Assembly (NCBI GenBank): GCA_015056085.1
Contig: SVHA01000003.1
Span: forward strand, 158,096-222,095
Reading direction: 5' to 3'
Source of the DNA: Clostridiales bacterium
GTDB taxonomy: Bacteria; Bacillota; Clostridia; Christensenellales; Aristaeellaceae
DNA: 64,000 nt
Shown: in pieces, positions 24,391 to 32,480 of the stretch
Layout: each line of letters opens with the position of its first letter
Numbering within the stretch: position 1 is the first letter of the stretch
Position numbers and translations under genes: made by a program
The notes under the pieces: generated by a model
Databases searched by the model: none
What the model was told of the DNA's origin: nothing
Seen by the model: only the letters and a program-made list of their open reading frames with translations

Positions 24391-25506
24391 ATGAAGAAAC
24401 TGCTTTCCGTTTTGCTGATACTCTGCCTGCTGTGCGGCATCGCCATCCTGCCCGCTGCGGCTGAGGAGACCATGACCATCGAGGTCGGCCCGATGACCTT
24501 CGAGATTCCTGCAATGTGGGACTCTGGCTGGGGCAGTTTCGAAACCAAACCTGGTCTGTGGCGCGCCGATTTCAGCAGGGACTATGAGTACATCGGCGGC
24601 GTTTATGTGCTGGACTATACCGCTTCCGGCGTCACGCTGGATATCACCGACGGCGATGAACACATGGACAATTTCGCCGCCCTCTTTGCCTATGCCAATT
24701 CTTTCCCCGCCGACGAATGGTCCGAAGGACACGATGCTTCCGCACAGGCGCTGGATTGGGCGAATCGAGCAGATAGATACGATGGCGTCATGCCTGACGG
24801 CGTACCGCTGTACGTTTACAGTTTCAATTATTATCAGAACATTGATGGTGTTGAAACTGGGCCCTTCCCGCAATTCGTGTGTTCGTATTACAATCAAGGT
24901 CTCGCTTTCCTGGTTGAAATCTCCGGCCCTGAAGCCACGCAGGAACTTCTCTTTGACATCACTGCATCCTGCGTAGTGAATGGCACGCAAGCCGCTTCTG
25001 CCCCCGCCGCCCCTGCCAGCACTCTACCCAAGCAGACCATCACGGCAGATTCCATGCTGTTTGATATTCCGGAAGAACTCGTCTACCAAAAGACCGTGGA
25101 AGGCTCGGTCGGTTCTTACCTGCATCACTATCTCTGCGATGACTACCAGCTCATGTTGTTCACCTATGACTATGTACTCAACGAGATGGACATGGACCTG
25201 ACCACCGGCGACGATCAGGTAGATCATCTGTACTGTATGCTGCGTATTTTCTTCGGCTTCGACGGCGATACCGCTATCTCTTATGTCAATGCTTCCTCCA
25301 CCATCTCGGGTCTCACCCAGGACGGCGGAGATACGCTGCTCGTCGATCAGGGCTCTTACGCCTTCGCCTCCCACTACACAGATGGTCGTGGTTTCCTGGT
25401 GGACATCGAGCAGATCAACGACAACTTGAGCGTCAACCGTTGCAGCGAGCTTGCGCTGGAAATCGCCAAGACCTTCCGCTTTAACAATGCCGCTGCGGCC
25501 GAATGA
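24391..25506 (+). CDS. Secreted protein with two repeated domains, function unknown
   Basis: 371 residues, family not recognised. Signal peptide MKKLLSVLLILCLLCGIAIL ... AAAEE. Two homologous halves follow: ~25-197 (TIEVGPMTFEIP ... LDITDGDEHMD ... GLAFLVEI) and ~215-365 (TITADSMLFDIP ... LTTGDDQVDHL ... RGFLVDIE), joined by an Ala/Pro linker (AASAPAAPASTLP). Each half starts with a T-I-x4-M-x-F-x-IP strand, has a D-x-T-x-GD-x2-xD acidic turn and ends with GxxFLVxI. The shape suggests extracellular ligand binding. It has its own promoter and terminator. ATG 24391 follows AAAGGAG. Confidence 0.75.
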   Translation: MKKLLSVLLILCLLCGIAILPAAAEETMTIEVGPMTFEIPAMWDSGWGSFETKPGLWRADFSRDYEYIGGVYVLDYTASGVTLDITDGDEHMDNFAALFAYANSFPADEWSEGHDASAQALDWANRADRYDGVMPDGVPLYVYSFNYYQNIDGVETGPFPQFVCSYYNQGLAFLVEISGPEATQELLFDITASCVVNGTQAASAPAAPASTLPKQTITADSMLFDIPEELVYQKTVEGSVGSYLHHYLCDDYQLMLFTYDYVLNEMDMDLTTGDDQVDHLYCMLRIFFGFDGDTAISYVNASSTISGLTQDGGDTLLVDQGSYAFASHYTDGRGFLVDIEQINDNLSVNRCSELALEIAKTFRFNNAAAAE

Positions 25507-25548
25507 TCGCCATGGCGCCGCAGTAATCAAGCAGGACCCAAATAAAAC

Positions 25549-25577
25549 AGCAGACCGCTTCGGCGGTCTGCTTTTTT
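25549..25577 (+). terminator. Intrinsic terminator of the duplicated secreted protein
   Basis: Stem AGCAGACCGC / GCGGTCTGCT with UUCG loop and six T. Confidence 0.9.
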
Positions 25578-25587
25578 GTGGGGGAAC

Positions 25588-25616
25588 AAAAAAGACGTCC
25601 CCTTGCGAGGGACGCC
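25588..25616 (-). terminator. Intrinsic terminator for the greA-lysS transcript
   Basis: On the - strand GGCGTCCC / GGGGACGTC followed by six T, 153 bp past the lysS stop. Confidence 0.75.
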
Positions 25617-25670
25617 TGATGCAAAGTCATCTTCCTTGCGTTTATTTGCGGTGAGACACCGCTGATTGGG

Positions 25671-25700
25671 CGTACATTTGGTGTACGTTGGTGTACATTG
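25671..25700. repeat. Three tandem 10-bp repeats
   Basis: CGTACATTTG, GTGTACGTTG and GTGTACATTG stand head to tail (consensus GTGTACRTTG), one helical turn each, in the 3' flank of lysS. No gene explains them. Confidence 0.7.
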
Positions 25701-25768
25701 ACCGGGAGTTTAGCGAATTCCAGGTTCATTCCGGCTCAAATCCTCAGCGTTAGCCTTGATTTTCCGCC

Positions 25769-27292
25769 TTACTCCGCCTTTTCCTCGGCCTGTTCGCCAC
25801 CCTTGCCCTGCGGCTTCATCGTGGGGAAGAGCAGCACGTCCCTGATGGTGCTGGAGTTGGTCAGGAGCATCACCAGTCGGTCGAGGCCGAAGCCCAGGCC
25901 GCCGGTGGGAGGCATGCCGTATTCCAGGGCGGAGACGAAGTCCTCGTCCACCTCGGCGTTGATGCCCTGCGCCTTGCGGGCAGCCACCTGCTCTTCAAAG
26001 CGGCGGCGCTGGTCGATGGGATCATTCAGCTCGGAGAAGGCGTTGCCCATCTCGTGGCCGGTGATGAAGAACTCGAAGCGCTCGGTGAGGGTGGGATCGT
26101 CGGGCTTGCGCTTGGCCAGGGGGGAGATTTCCACCGGGTAGTCCATGATGAAGGTGGGCTGCACCAGGGAGTCTTCCACATAAGCGTCGAAGAGAGCAGC
26201 CAGGCAGTCGCCCCGCTTGGCGGTCTTTTCCACGTAGATTTCACGGGCTTCGCAGCAGGCACGGGCTTCTTCGTCGGACTGCCACTGGGTCCAGTCCACG
26301 CCGCAGGCTTCCTTCACCGCATCAGCCATGGTGATACGCTTCCAGGGCGCCTTGAGGTGGATGATTTGCCCCTGATATTCCACATCCGTGGTGCCCAGAG
26401 CCTTCAGCGCCACGAACTCGTAGAGCTGCTCCACCATCTCCATGATTTCCTTGTAATCGGCATAGGCCTGATAGGTCTCCACGGAGGTGAATTCAGGGTT
26501 ATGGGTGGCGTCCATGCCTTCGTTGCGGAAGATGCGGCCCACTTCATACACGCGCTCGAAGCCGCCGACGATCAGGCGCTTCAGGTACAGTTCCGTCTCG
26601 ATGCGCAGGAACATGGGCAGGTTCAGGGCATTGTGATGGGTACGGAAGGGCCGGGCGGAAGCGCCGATTTCCAGCGTGTGCAGCACGGGGGTGTCCACTT
26701 CCAGATAGCCGCGGGCGTCCAGGAATTCACGCACGGCAGCAATGATGGCGCTGCGCTTGCGGAAGGTGTCACGCACTTCGGGATTGACGATGGTATCCAC
26801 ATACCGCTGGCGATAGCGCAGGTCGGTATCCACCAGACCGTGGAACTTCTCCGGCAGCACCTTCAGGGACTTGGTGAGCAGCGTCATCTCCGTCACATGG
26901 ATGGAGATCATGCCCGTCTTGGTACGGAAAGCCGTGCCCTTCACGCCCAGAATATCGCCGATGTCGTACTTCTTGAAGGCAGCGTAGGCCTCTTCGCCCA
27001 GGCTGTCCCGGGTAACATAAATCTGGATGTTGCCCTGAGCGTCCAGCAGGGAGGCGAAGGACGCCTTGCCCATCACGCGGCGGGCGGTCATGCGGCCGGC
27101 AATGGACACAGGAGCGCTCTCCTGGTCGTCCACAAAACTGTCGATGATCTCCTGGCTGTGATGGGTCACATCGTAGCGGGTGATTTCATAGGGATTCTGC
27201 CCGGCATCAATGAGGCCCTGCAGCTTCTGGCGGCGGATGATCTCCTGCTCAGACAGCGGGGGCGTCAGGGGCGTCACGGGATAATCAGTCAT
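25769..27292 (-). CDS. lysS: Lysyl-tRNA synthetase, class II
   Basis: 507 residues; charges tRNA-Lys with lysine using ATP. OB-fold anticodon-binding domain at ~60-170 (VSIAGRMTARRVMGKASFASLLD), class II catalytic core from ~180 to the end: motif 1 RSAIIAAVREFLDARGYLEVDTPVL, motif 2 FRNEGMDATHNPEFTSVETYQAY, motif 3 GFGLDRLVMLLTNSSTIRDVLLFP. Length is normal. It follows greA by 37 bp on the same strand, an order known in Clostridia and Bacilli. The C-terminus carries a short extra Gly/Glu-rich tail (GKGGEQAEEKAE). No T-box element is seen upstream. Confidence 0.96.
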   Translation of the reverse strand: MTDYPVTPLTPPLSEQEIIRRQKLQGLIDAGQNPYEITRYDVTHHSQEIIDSFVDDQESAPVSIAGRMTARRVMGKASFASLLDAQGNIQIYVTRDSLGEEAYAAFKKYDIGDILGVKGTAFRTKTGMISIHVTEMTLLTKSLKVLPEKFHGLVDTDLRYRQRYVDTIVNPEVRDTFRKRSAIIAAVREFLDARGYLEVDTPVLHTLEIGASARPFRTHHNALNLPMFLRIETELYLKRLIVGGFERVYEVGRIFRNEGMDATHNPEFTSVETYQAYADYKEIMEMVEQLYEFVALKALGTTDVEYQGQIIHLKAPWKRITMADAVKEACGVDWTQWQSDEEARACCEAREIYVEKTAKRGDCLAALFDAYVEDSLVQPTFIMDYPVEISPLAKRKPDDPTLTERFEFFITGHEMGNAFSELNDPIDQRRRFEEQVAARKAQGINAEVDEDFVSALEYGMPPTGGLGFGLDRLVMLLTNSSTIRDVLLFPTMKPQGKGGEQAEEKAE

Positions 27293-27329
27293 GGTATCCT
27301 TCTCCTGTCGGTTTCTTGGCAGAGGTCAA

Positions 27330-27809
27330 TCAGCGGCGGATGTTGAGCACCTTGTACTCAATGACGCCCTTGGGGATCTCGATGGTGACCACTTCGCCCA
27401 CCGTGGTGCCCAGCAGGCCGTTGCCGATGGGGCTCTCGGTGGAGATCTTCTTCTGATAGGGGTCAGCCTCGTTTTCGCCCACGATGGCGAATTCCTGCTT
27501 CATGCCAGTGGCGGTGTTTTCCACTTCCACGATGGTGCCGATGGACACCTTGTCGGTGGAAATGTCGCTGCTGGAAACCACCAGCGCATTGCGGATGACG
27601 GCGGTCAGGTGGGCGATCTCCGCCTCCACCTTGGCCTGCTCGGACTTGGCCGCGTCGTACTCGGCGTTTTCAGACAGGTCGCCGAAGCCACGGGCCACTT
27701 CGATCTGATGGGCAATCTCGTTGCGGCGGGTACCCACGAGGTAATCCAGCTGTTCCTGGAGTTTTTTCAAACCTTCTTCGGTAATGACGGTGCGCTTTTC
27801 TTCAGCCAT
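27330..27809 (-). CDS. greA: Transcription elongation factor GreA
   Basis: 159 residues. N-terminal antiparallel coiled coil (~5-78, GLKKLQEQLDYLVGTRRNEIAHQIEVARG with the catalytic acidic tip DLSENAEYD) that enters the RNA polymerase secondary channel and stimulates cleavage of backtracked RNA; C-terminal FKBP-like domain (~85-158, SPIGNGLLGTTVGEVVTIEIPKG). ATG 27809 follows AAAGGAG; the frame is open to 27836 without need. First gene of the greA-lysS operon under a consensus promoter. Confidence 0.95.
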   Translation of the reverse strand: MAEEKRTVITEEGLKKLQEQLDYLVGTRRNEIAHQIEVARGFGDLSENAEYDAAKSEQAKVEAEIAHLTAVIRNALVVSSSDISTDKVSIGTIVEVENTATGMKQEFAIVGENEADPYQKKISTESPIGNGLLGTTVGEVVTIEIPKGVIEYKVLNIRR

Positions 27810-27917
27810 GGGGATACGCTCCTTTCGGATGGTCAAATCGACCAGGTCGGTCGTAAAGAAGCACCCTTACCGCCTCCAAGGCTGCAAAGGTGCATACTTA
27901 GCCATGTTACGTTGTCC

Positions 27918-27946
27918 ATTATACTGGATATTTCCTGGCTTGTCAA
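27918..27946 (-). promoter_or_regulatory. Consensus sigma-A promoter of greA-lysS
   Basis: On the - strand TTGACA (27946-27941), 17-nt spacer, TATAAT (27923-27918). The ~105-nt leader can form a stem GCACC / GGTGC around 27870-27893. Confidence 0.85.
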
Positions 27947-27950
27947 CCGT

Positions 27951-28769
27951 TCACAGCGGGCGGAAGCCTTCGAAAATAAACAGGTCATAGCGGTTTTTCG
28001 CCGCTTCCAGTTCTTCCTTGGAACGGATAGTCCAGCAGGCCATGTGGGGCCTGAACAGGCGGATGATATTCATGGGCACAGAGTGGGGAGACTCCGTGGC
28101 CGCCTCATAGGAAATGAAGTCCGGGCGGGCGATAACGTTCTGAAACATACTGGCAATGAACAGGTTCAGCCGCCTTTTGGCAGGGGTGGCGCCCCGCTGC
28201 ACGCGGGTGTGATTGAACGCCAGCTGTCCCCTGATGACCTGGGGCGCATTCTTTCGGAACCAGCTCACCGCCCGGGGATCAAAACTCTCCATGCACAGGG
28301 GGCCGTCGTAGGCCTTCAGGCGCTCCCACAGCGTGGAGCACAGGGCGTCCACATTCTTTTCCACCTTCACTTCCACCATCAGCGGCACCTTGCCGTCCAC
28401 CACTTCCAGCACTTCGTCAAAGGTGGGGATGGTCTCGCCGCTGTCATGAAGCTGGCAGGTGCGCAGCGTCTGCAGGTCGGTCTGGGAAATGACATAATCC
28501 ACGCCGCACAGGCGCTTGGTGGAATCGTCATGATGCACCACCAGATGGCCATCCTTCGTCAGGTGCACATCCAGCTCGATGCCGTAGCCGGCGTCCACCG
28601 CCGCCTGAAAGGCGGACAGGCTGTTTTCCGGCATATTCTCATCCCAGAGGCCCCGATGGGCGAAATACTTCGCCTTCAAGTGGGCGATGGAGCGCCGGGG
28701 CAGCCGGGGCATGAGCATGAACACATACGCAGCAAGCAGCAGCAGGATGATCAGCAGGGCGATCCACAT
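27951..28769 (-). CDS. Membrane-anchored glycerophosphodiester phosphodiesterase
   Basis: 272 residues. N-terminal membrane helix (WIALLIILLLLAAYVFMLM), then a GDPD TIM barrel that splits glycerophosphodiesters into sn-glycerol 3-phosphate and an alcohol. Catalytic set: FAHRGLWDENMPENSLSAF (His-Arg and Glu-Asn), IELDVHLTKDGHLVVHHDDSTKRL (Glu-Asp, second His) and LMVEVKVEK. ATG 28769 has GGAGG at the end of the MFS gene, whose stop is 5 bp away, so the two are co-translated. The active site probably faces outward. End of the transcript is close to the greA promoter. Confidence 0.88.
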   Translation of the reverse strand: MWIALLIILLLLAAYVFMLMPRLPRRSIAHLKAKYFAHRGLWDENMPENSLSAFQAAVDAGYGIELDVHLTKDGHLVVHHDDSTKRLCGVDYVISQTDLQTLRTCQLHDSGETIPTFDEVLEVVDGKVPLMVEVKVEKNVDALCSTLWERLKAYDGPLCMESFDPRAVSWFRKNAPQVIRGQLAFNHTRVQRGATPAKRRLNLFIASMFQNVIARPDFISYEAATESPHSVPMNIIRLFRPHMACWTIRSKEELEAAKNRYDLFIFEGFRPL

Positions 28770-28773
28770 GGTA

Positions 28774-30066
28774 TCAGTCCTCCACGTCCAGCGCTTCCAG
28801 ACCACGCTTGGCGTCGGGGCGGCTGTCGCCGTGACGCACCTGGCTCATGGTGATCATGGCTATGGTGACCATTGCCAGAGAATAGGGGAACAGGGTGTGA
28901 TAGCCCACATGCTCCAGCAGGGCGCCGGAAAGCACAGGGGTCAGCACCTGCGCTGCCATGGAGAAGGTGTAATAATAGCCGGTGTACTTGCCGGTGTCGG
29001 CGCCGCTGGCCAGTTCCACCACCATGGGGAAGCTGTTGACGTTGATGCTTGCCCAGCCGATGCCCACCAGACCGAAGAGCACAAAGGCAAACCAACTCAT
29101 GCTCTGCATCAGGGCGCCGCCCAGGAAGCAGACCATCAGAATGCCGATGCCGATGAGGATCATGCGCTTGCGGCCGATGCGGCTGGAAATCAGGCCCACG
29201 GGCCAATAGCTGATAATGGCCACCACGGTGGCAACCAGCATACAGTTAGCCGCCTCGCCGGGCGTCACGGACCAGACCTGAGTGGCATACTTGCTGAAGG
29301 CGGTGGTAATGGCGTTATAGCCCATAAACCACAGGGCCACAGAGGCCAGCAGCAGCACCAGAGAGGTCATTTCGCCCTTGGACAGATGGCGCTTGGGGGC
29401 TTCCTCTCCGGCCTTGGCGGGTTCTTCCTGAGGCTCAGGGGGCATCATCGCCACCAACTTGCGCTCACGGATGGTGCACAGCAGCACAATGGTGCTGGCG
29501 ACCATCACCGCCGCCACGCACACAAACAGCAGTGTGTAATCGCTGGATTCAACGCCCATTTCGTCCACGGTGGTCACCACCGCCACGTTCACCAGCGCCA
29601 GAGAGAAAGCACTGCCGATGGCGCCCATCAGGTTGATGATGGCGTTGGCCTTGGAGCGCAGGGGGCGAGGCGTCACGTCGGGCATGAGGGCCACAGCAGG
29701 GGAACGATAGGTGCCCATGGCCAGCAGCAGCAGGCCCAGCAGCACCAGGAACACGGGCAGGGGGCCATACTTCACCACCACCGGCACCACCAGCAGCAGG
29801 CCGGCCGCCGTCAGGGAGCCAAAGAGGATGAAGGGCATCCGGCGGCCCAGCCGCAGGGTGCAGCGGTCAGACAGAGCGCCGAACAGGGGCAGCAGCACCA
29901 GTGCCACGATGTTGTCCATGGCCATCACCACGCCGGAGACGGTGTCGCCCAGCTGATAGGTGTCACGGAGAATCAGCGGCACGGTGAAATCGTACAGCCC
30001 CCAGAAGGAGCAGATGGCCATAAAGGCCAGACCCACCAGAGCAGTTCGCTTGGCATTGAATTTCAT
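28774..30066 (-). CDS. MFS transporter, SLC45/GPH-like sugar transporter type
   Basis: 430-residue transporter with about twelve helices. Motif-A loops ALSDRCTLRLGRRMPFILFG and LISSRIGRKRMILIG are clear, and the sequence YRSPAVALMPDVTPRPLRSKANAIINLMG is the hallmark of the SLC45-like group (sucrose/maltose and related transporters). A long central cytosolic loop is Glu/Pro-rich (PPEPQEEPAKAGEEAPKR). It precedes GDPD by 4 bp, but a role in glycerophosphodiester import is only a guess. Its promoter overlaps the divergent asparaginase promoter. Confidence 0.83.
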   Translation of the reverse strand: MKFNAKRTALVGLAFMAICSFWGLYDFTVPLILRDTYQLGDTVSGVVMAMDNIVALVLLPLFGALSDRCTLRLGRRMPFILFGSLTAAGLLLVVPVVVKYGPLPVFLVLLGLLLLAMGTYRSPAVALMPDVTPRPLRSKANAIINLMGAIGSAFSLALVNVAVVTTVDEMGVESSDYTLLFVCVAAVMVASTIVLLCTIRERKLVAMMPPEPQEEPAKAGEEAPKRHLSKGEMTSLVLLLASVALWFMGYNAITTAFSKYATQVWSVTPGEAANCMLVATVVAIISYWPVGLISSRIGRKRMILIGIGILMVCFLGGALMQSMSWFAFVLFGLVGIGWASINVNSFPMVVELASGADTGKYTGYYYTFSMAAQVLTPVLSGALLEHVGYHTLFPYSLAMVTIAMITMSQVRHGDSRPDAKRGLEALDVED

Positions 30067-30114
30067 GTTGTTTCCCTCCGGTCATTTCGCATCATGAAGA
30101 TGCATATCGGAATT

Positions 30115-30143
30115 ATTTTACCATACTTTTTGCATTTATGCCA
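30115..30143 (-). promoter_or_regulatory. Promoter of MFS-GDPD, overlapping the divergent one
   Basis: On the - strand TGGCAT (30143-30138), 17-nt spacer, TAAAAT (30120-30115). Its -35 box lies inside the spacer of the asparaginase promoter. Confidence 0.5.
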
Positions 30144-30158
30144 TAGCCGTGGTATAAT
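30130..30158 (+). promoter_or_regulatory. Sigma-A promoter of the asparaginase gene
   Basis: TTGCAT (30130-30135), 17-nt spacer, TATAAT (30153-30158). The leader has a hairpin TGCCCGG / CCGGGCA (30198-30220) five bases before the AGGAGG site. Confidence 0.7.
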
Positions 30159-30238
30159 CATACAGCAGATTTCTGCATTTTTATGCTGATTTTTCCCTGC
30201 CCGGCGCCTTTTTCCGGGCAAACACAGGAGGCACGCTC

Positions 30239-31210
30239 ATGTCCAGGAAAATCGCCCTGCTGGCCACCGGCGGAACCATCGCCTGCCGCCAGACCCCCGA
30301 TGGCCTCATGCCCGCCCTCAACGCCCATCAGCTGCTGGAGGACGTCCACGTTCACAAGGACGTGGAGATTGTCACAAAGGACGTCTTTTCCATGGATTCC
30401 AGCAACATTCAGCCGGAAGAATGGTCGTTGCTGGCCAAATCCGTGGACAAGGCCATGAAAGAGTGCGACGGCGTGGTCATCACCCACGGCACCGACACCA
30501 TGGGCTACACCGCTGCTGCCCTGTCCTATATGCTGCTGGGCCAGGAAAAGCCCGTCATCCTCACCGGGAGCCAGTTGCCCCTGGGGGCTCCCCTGTCCGA
30601 TGCGGAAATCAACCTGTCCTGCGCCATTGAGGCGGCCTGTCAGGGCGTTCCCGGCACCTATGTGTGCTTCAGCCGCAAGCTGATTCTGGGCACCCGGGCC
30701 GTCAAGACCCGCACCATGTCCTTTGACGCCTTCGACAGCGTCAACCGTTCCCTGTCAGGCATGGTGGACAGCGAGGGAGTCCACTTTTTGCGGCCCCAGC
30801 GCATCACGGCGCCCTATCAGTGCCGCCCCGATGTGGACAGCCGGGTGTTCCTGCTCAAACTGATTCCCGGCACCCAGCCGGACATCCTGGACTTCATCGC
30901 CGATGCAGGCTACAAGGGTCTGGTGATTGAAGCCTTCGGCGTGGGCGGCTTGCACTACATCCGCCGCAATCTGGTGGAAAAACTCCACCGCCTGCGGGAA
31001 AAAGGCGTGCGCATCATGGTGGTGACCCAGTGTATGTACGAAAAGGCAGACCTGTCCATCTACGAAGTGGGGATGCAGCTATTGCGTACCGACGTCATCT
31101 CCGGCCTGGACATGACCACCGAAGCCGCCGTGACCAAAATGATGTGGGCCCTTGCCCAGGACAACACAGACGAACTGCTTTGTGCCAATCTCTGCGGCGA
31201 AGTGCGCTGA
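30239..31210 (+). CDS. ansA: L-asparaginase, cytoplasmic type I
   Basis: 323 residues; hydrolyses asparagine to aspartate and ammonia. The two catalytic Thr motifs are present, ALLATGGTIACR near the N-terminus and VVITHGTDTMGYTAAAL at ~80-96, followed by LTGSQLPLGAPLSDAEIN and the C-terminal domain (IEAFGVGGLHYIRR, VVTQCMYEKADLSIYEVG). No signal peptide, so cytoplasmic. ATG 30239 has AGGAGG 7 nt upstream. Single-gene unit with its own promoter and terminator. Confidence 0.93.
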   Translation: MSRKIALLATGGTIACRQTPDGLMPALNAHQLLEDVHVHKDVEIVTKDVFSMDSSNIQPEEWSLLAKSVDKAMKECDGVVITHGTDTMGYTAAALSYMLLGQEKPVILTGSQLPLGAPLSDAEINLSCAIEAACQGVPGTYVCFSRKLILGTRAVKTRTMSFDAFDSVNRSLSGMVDSEGVHFLRPQRITAPYQCRPDVDSRVFLLKLIPGTQPDILDFIADAGYKGLVIEAFGVGGLHYIRRNLVEKLHRLREKGVRIMVVTQCMYEKADLSIYEVGMQLLRTDVISGLDMTTEAAVTKMMWALAQDNTDELLCANLCGEVR

Positions 31211-31233
31211 TTCTTCCCTGCCAAAACAAGCAT

Positions 31234-31270
31234 CCCCCGGACGTGAGCGTGTCATGTCCGGGGGAGTTTT
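31234..31270 (+). terminator. Intrinsic terminator of ansA
   Basis: Stem CCCCCGGAC / GTCCGGGGG and TTTT; lies between convergent genes. Confidence 0.85.
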
Positions 31271-31275
31271 CGTTG

Positions 31276-32352
31276 TCACTCCGTTTTGTAGCCGTTGGCT
31301 TCTGCCCTCCTCTTCCACTCATTGGCAGAGAACACCAACCCGATATACTCGCGGTTTTCCAAGCCCTCCAGGCGTGTTTTGATGTTATTCCTTTTGGCGC
31401 AGGCAGCAGCCTTCCATCCATAAAGCACAGACACGTTGTACATGGCCGTGGCGTCCCCCTTCTCAGCAAACTTCTTGAACCACTTGATGGCAATATCCCA
31501 GTCTTTTTCCGTCTTGTTTTTGTCCGCATACAGGACACACAGGCACTGCTGGGCTTCTTCGTTATCCTTTTCCGCTGCAGCAGTGAACCACTCGACAGCC
31601 TTTCGTTCATCCTTTTTCAGACCCAGTTCCCCATCACGATACGCAATGCCCAGCATCGCCTGCGCCTCAGCATAGCCGCTGTTGGCCGACAATTCCAGCC
31701 ACTTCCGCCTGAGTTCTGTGTCCTGAGCGTTTCCGGAAACCAAAAACTGCGCCTTGCCGTTACCCATGGCTGCCGCAATGTTATATTTTTTATCTTGCAT
31801 GGCTTTCTCTGCGTCTGCTTCCAGCCGCTGGAGAGTTTCCTGTGCACCGGGATACTTCCATTGAGCCGCCTTGCGGATGTACTCCACACCCTGCGCTGCT
31901 TTCATCGGGTCGTCGGAATCTTCTACCAGATACAGGCCGTATTCATACCGGCCCTCTGCACCGAAGCCATGGATCGTCTTTTCGAACCAGTACGCCGCCG
32001 AGGCTTCCTGTCCGCGGAGACTCCAATCGCTGTTTTTGCCCTTCCTGCACAACCTGGCCATCTCAAGATCAGACACCAACTGCTGCTTGGGGTACAGGCG
32101 TTGGGCTGCCATATACAGTTCATGGGCCCGCTCATATTCCTCATCCTCGGCTGCCTCTTTCGCCTGATTGACCATCCTTACGGCTCTGAATTTTTTGCTT
32201 GCGTTGTTCATGCGCCGCACAAGAATCACCAACAGCACCATCAAGCCGATAAAGGCCAACGGCAGTATATCCGCAACGATCAGTCCATACATCCCCAGTT
32301 TGTCAATCAGCCAGTCTGTCACAGGCGAAAGCGCTTCCTGAATCCCAGACAT
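31276..32352 (-). CDS. Membrane-anchored Sel1/TPR-repeat protein
   Basis: 358 residues. A single N-terminal helix (YGLIVADILPLAFIGLMVLLVILV, ~22-46) is followed by a TPR-like pair (~60-95) and Sel1-like repeats: AAYWFEKTIHGFGAEGRYEYGLYL, RRKWLELSANSGYAEAQAMLGIAYRDG, AVEWFTAAAEKDNEEAQQCLCVLYAD, AIKWFKKFAEKGDATAMYNVSVLYG. These form a superhelical protein-binding scaffold. ATG 32352 is 10 nt after AAGGAG; a GTG at 32361 overlaps that site. Partner unknown. Codon use is less GC-biased than in neighbours. Confidence 0.82.
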   Translation of the reverse strand: MSGIQEALSPVTDWLIDKLGMYGLIVADILPLAFIGLMVLLVILVRRMNNASKKFRAVRMVNQAKEAAEDEEYERAHELYMAAQRLYPKQQLVSDLEMARLCRKGKNSDWSLRGQEASAAYWFEKTIHGFGAEGRYEYGLYLVEDSDDPMKAAQGVEYIRKAAQWKYPGAQETLQRLEADAEKAMQDKKYNIAAAMGNGKAQFLVSGNAQDTELRRKWLELSANSGYAEAQAMLGIAYRDGELGLKKDERKAVEWFTAAAEKDNEEAQQCLCVLYADKNKTEKDWDIAIKWFKKFAEKGDATAMYNVSVLYGWKAAACAKRNNIKTRLEGLENREYIGLVFSANEWKRRAEANGYKTE

Positions 32353-32384
32353 ACTTACCACTCCTTATCTTCTGCCATGCATCC

Positions 32385-32414
32385 ATTATATCCCCCAAAA
32401 AGGGCGGGTGTAAA
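32385..32414 (-). promoter_or_regulatory. Promoter of the Sel1 gene
   Basis: On the - strand TTTACA (32414-32409), 18-nt spacer, TATAAT (32390-32385). Confidence 0.65.
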
Positions 32415-32442
32415 GCCGAAAACATCAGAAATGCAGGCAGAC

Positions 32443-32472
32443 AAAAAGGCACAGCCGTTCATGCTGTGCCTT
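32443..32472 (-). terminator. Intrinsic terminator ending the rimP-ribF operon
   Basis: On the - strand AAGGCACAGC / GCTGTGCCTT followed by T-run, 9 bp past the ribF stop. Confidence 0.85.
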
Positions 32473-32480
32473 CTTTCTGA

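Noticed and set aside
25617..25768. Remnant of an integrase or small gene downstream of lysS
   Set aside because: Translations in both directions give no recognisable motif; only the 10-bp repeats stand out.
27293..27950. T-box leader for greA-lysS
   Set aside because: The ~105-nt leader is too short and no T-box sequence (TGGNACCGCG-like) is seen.
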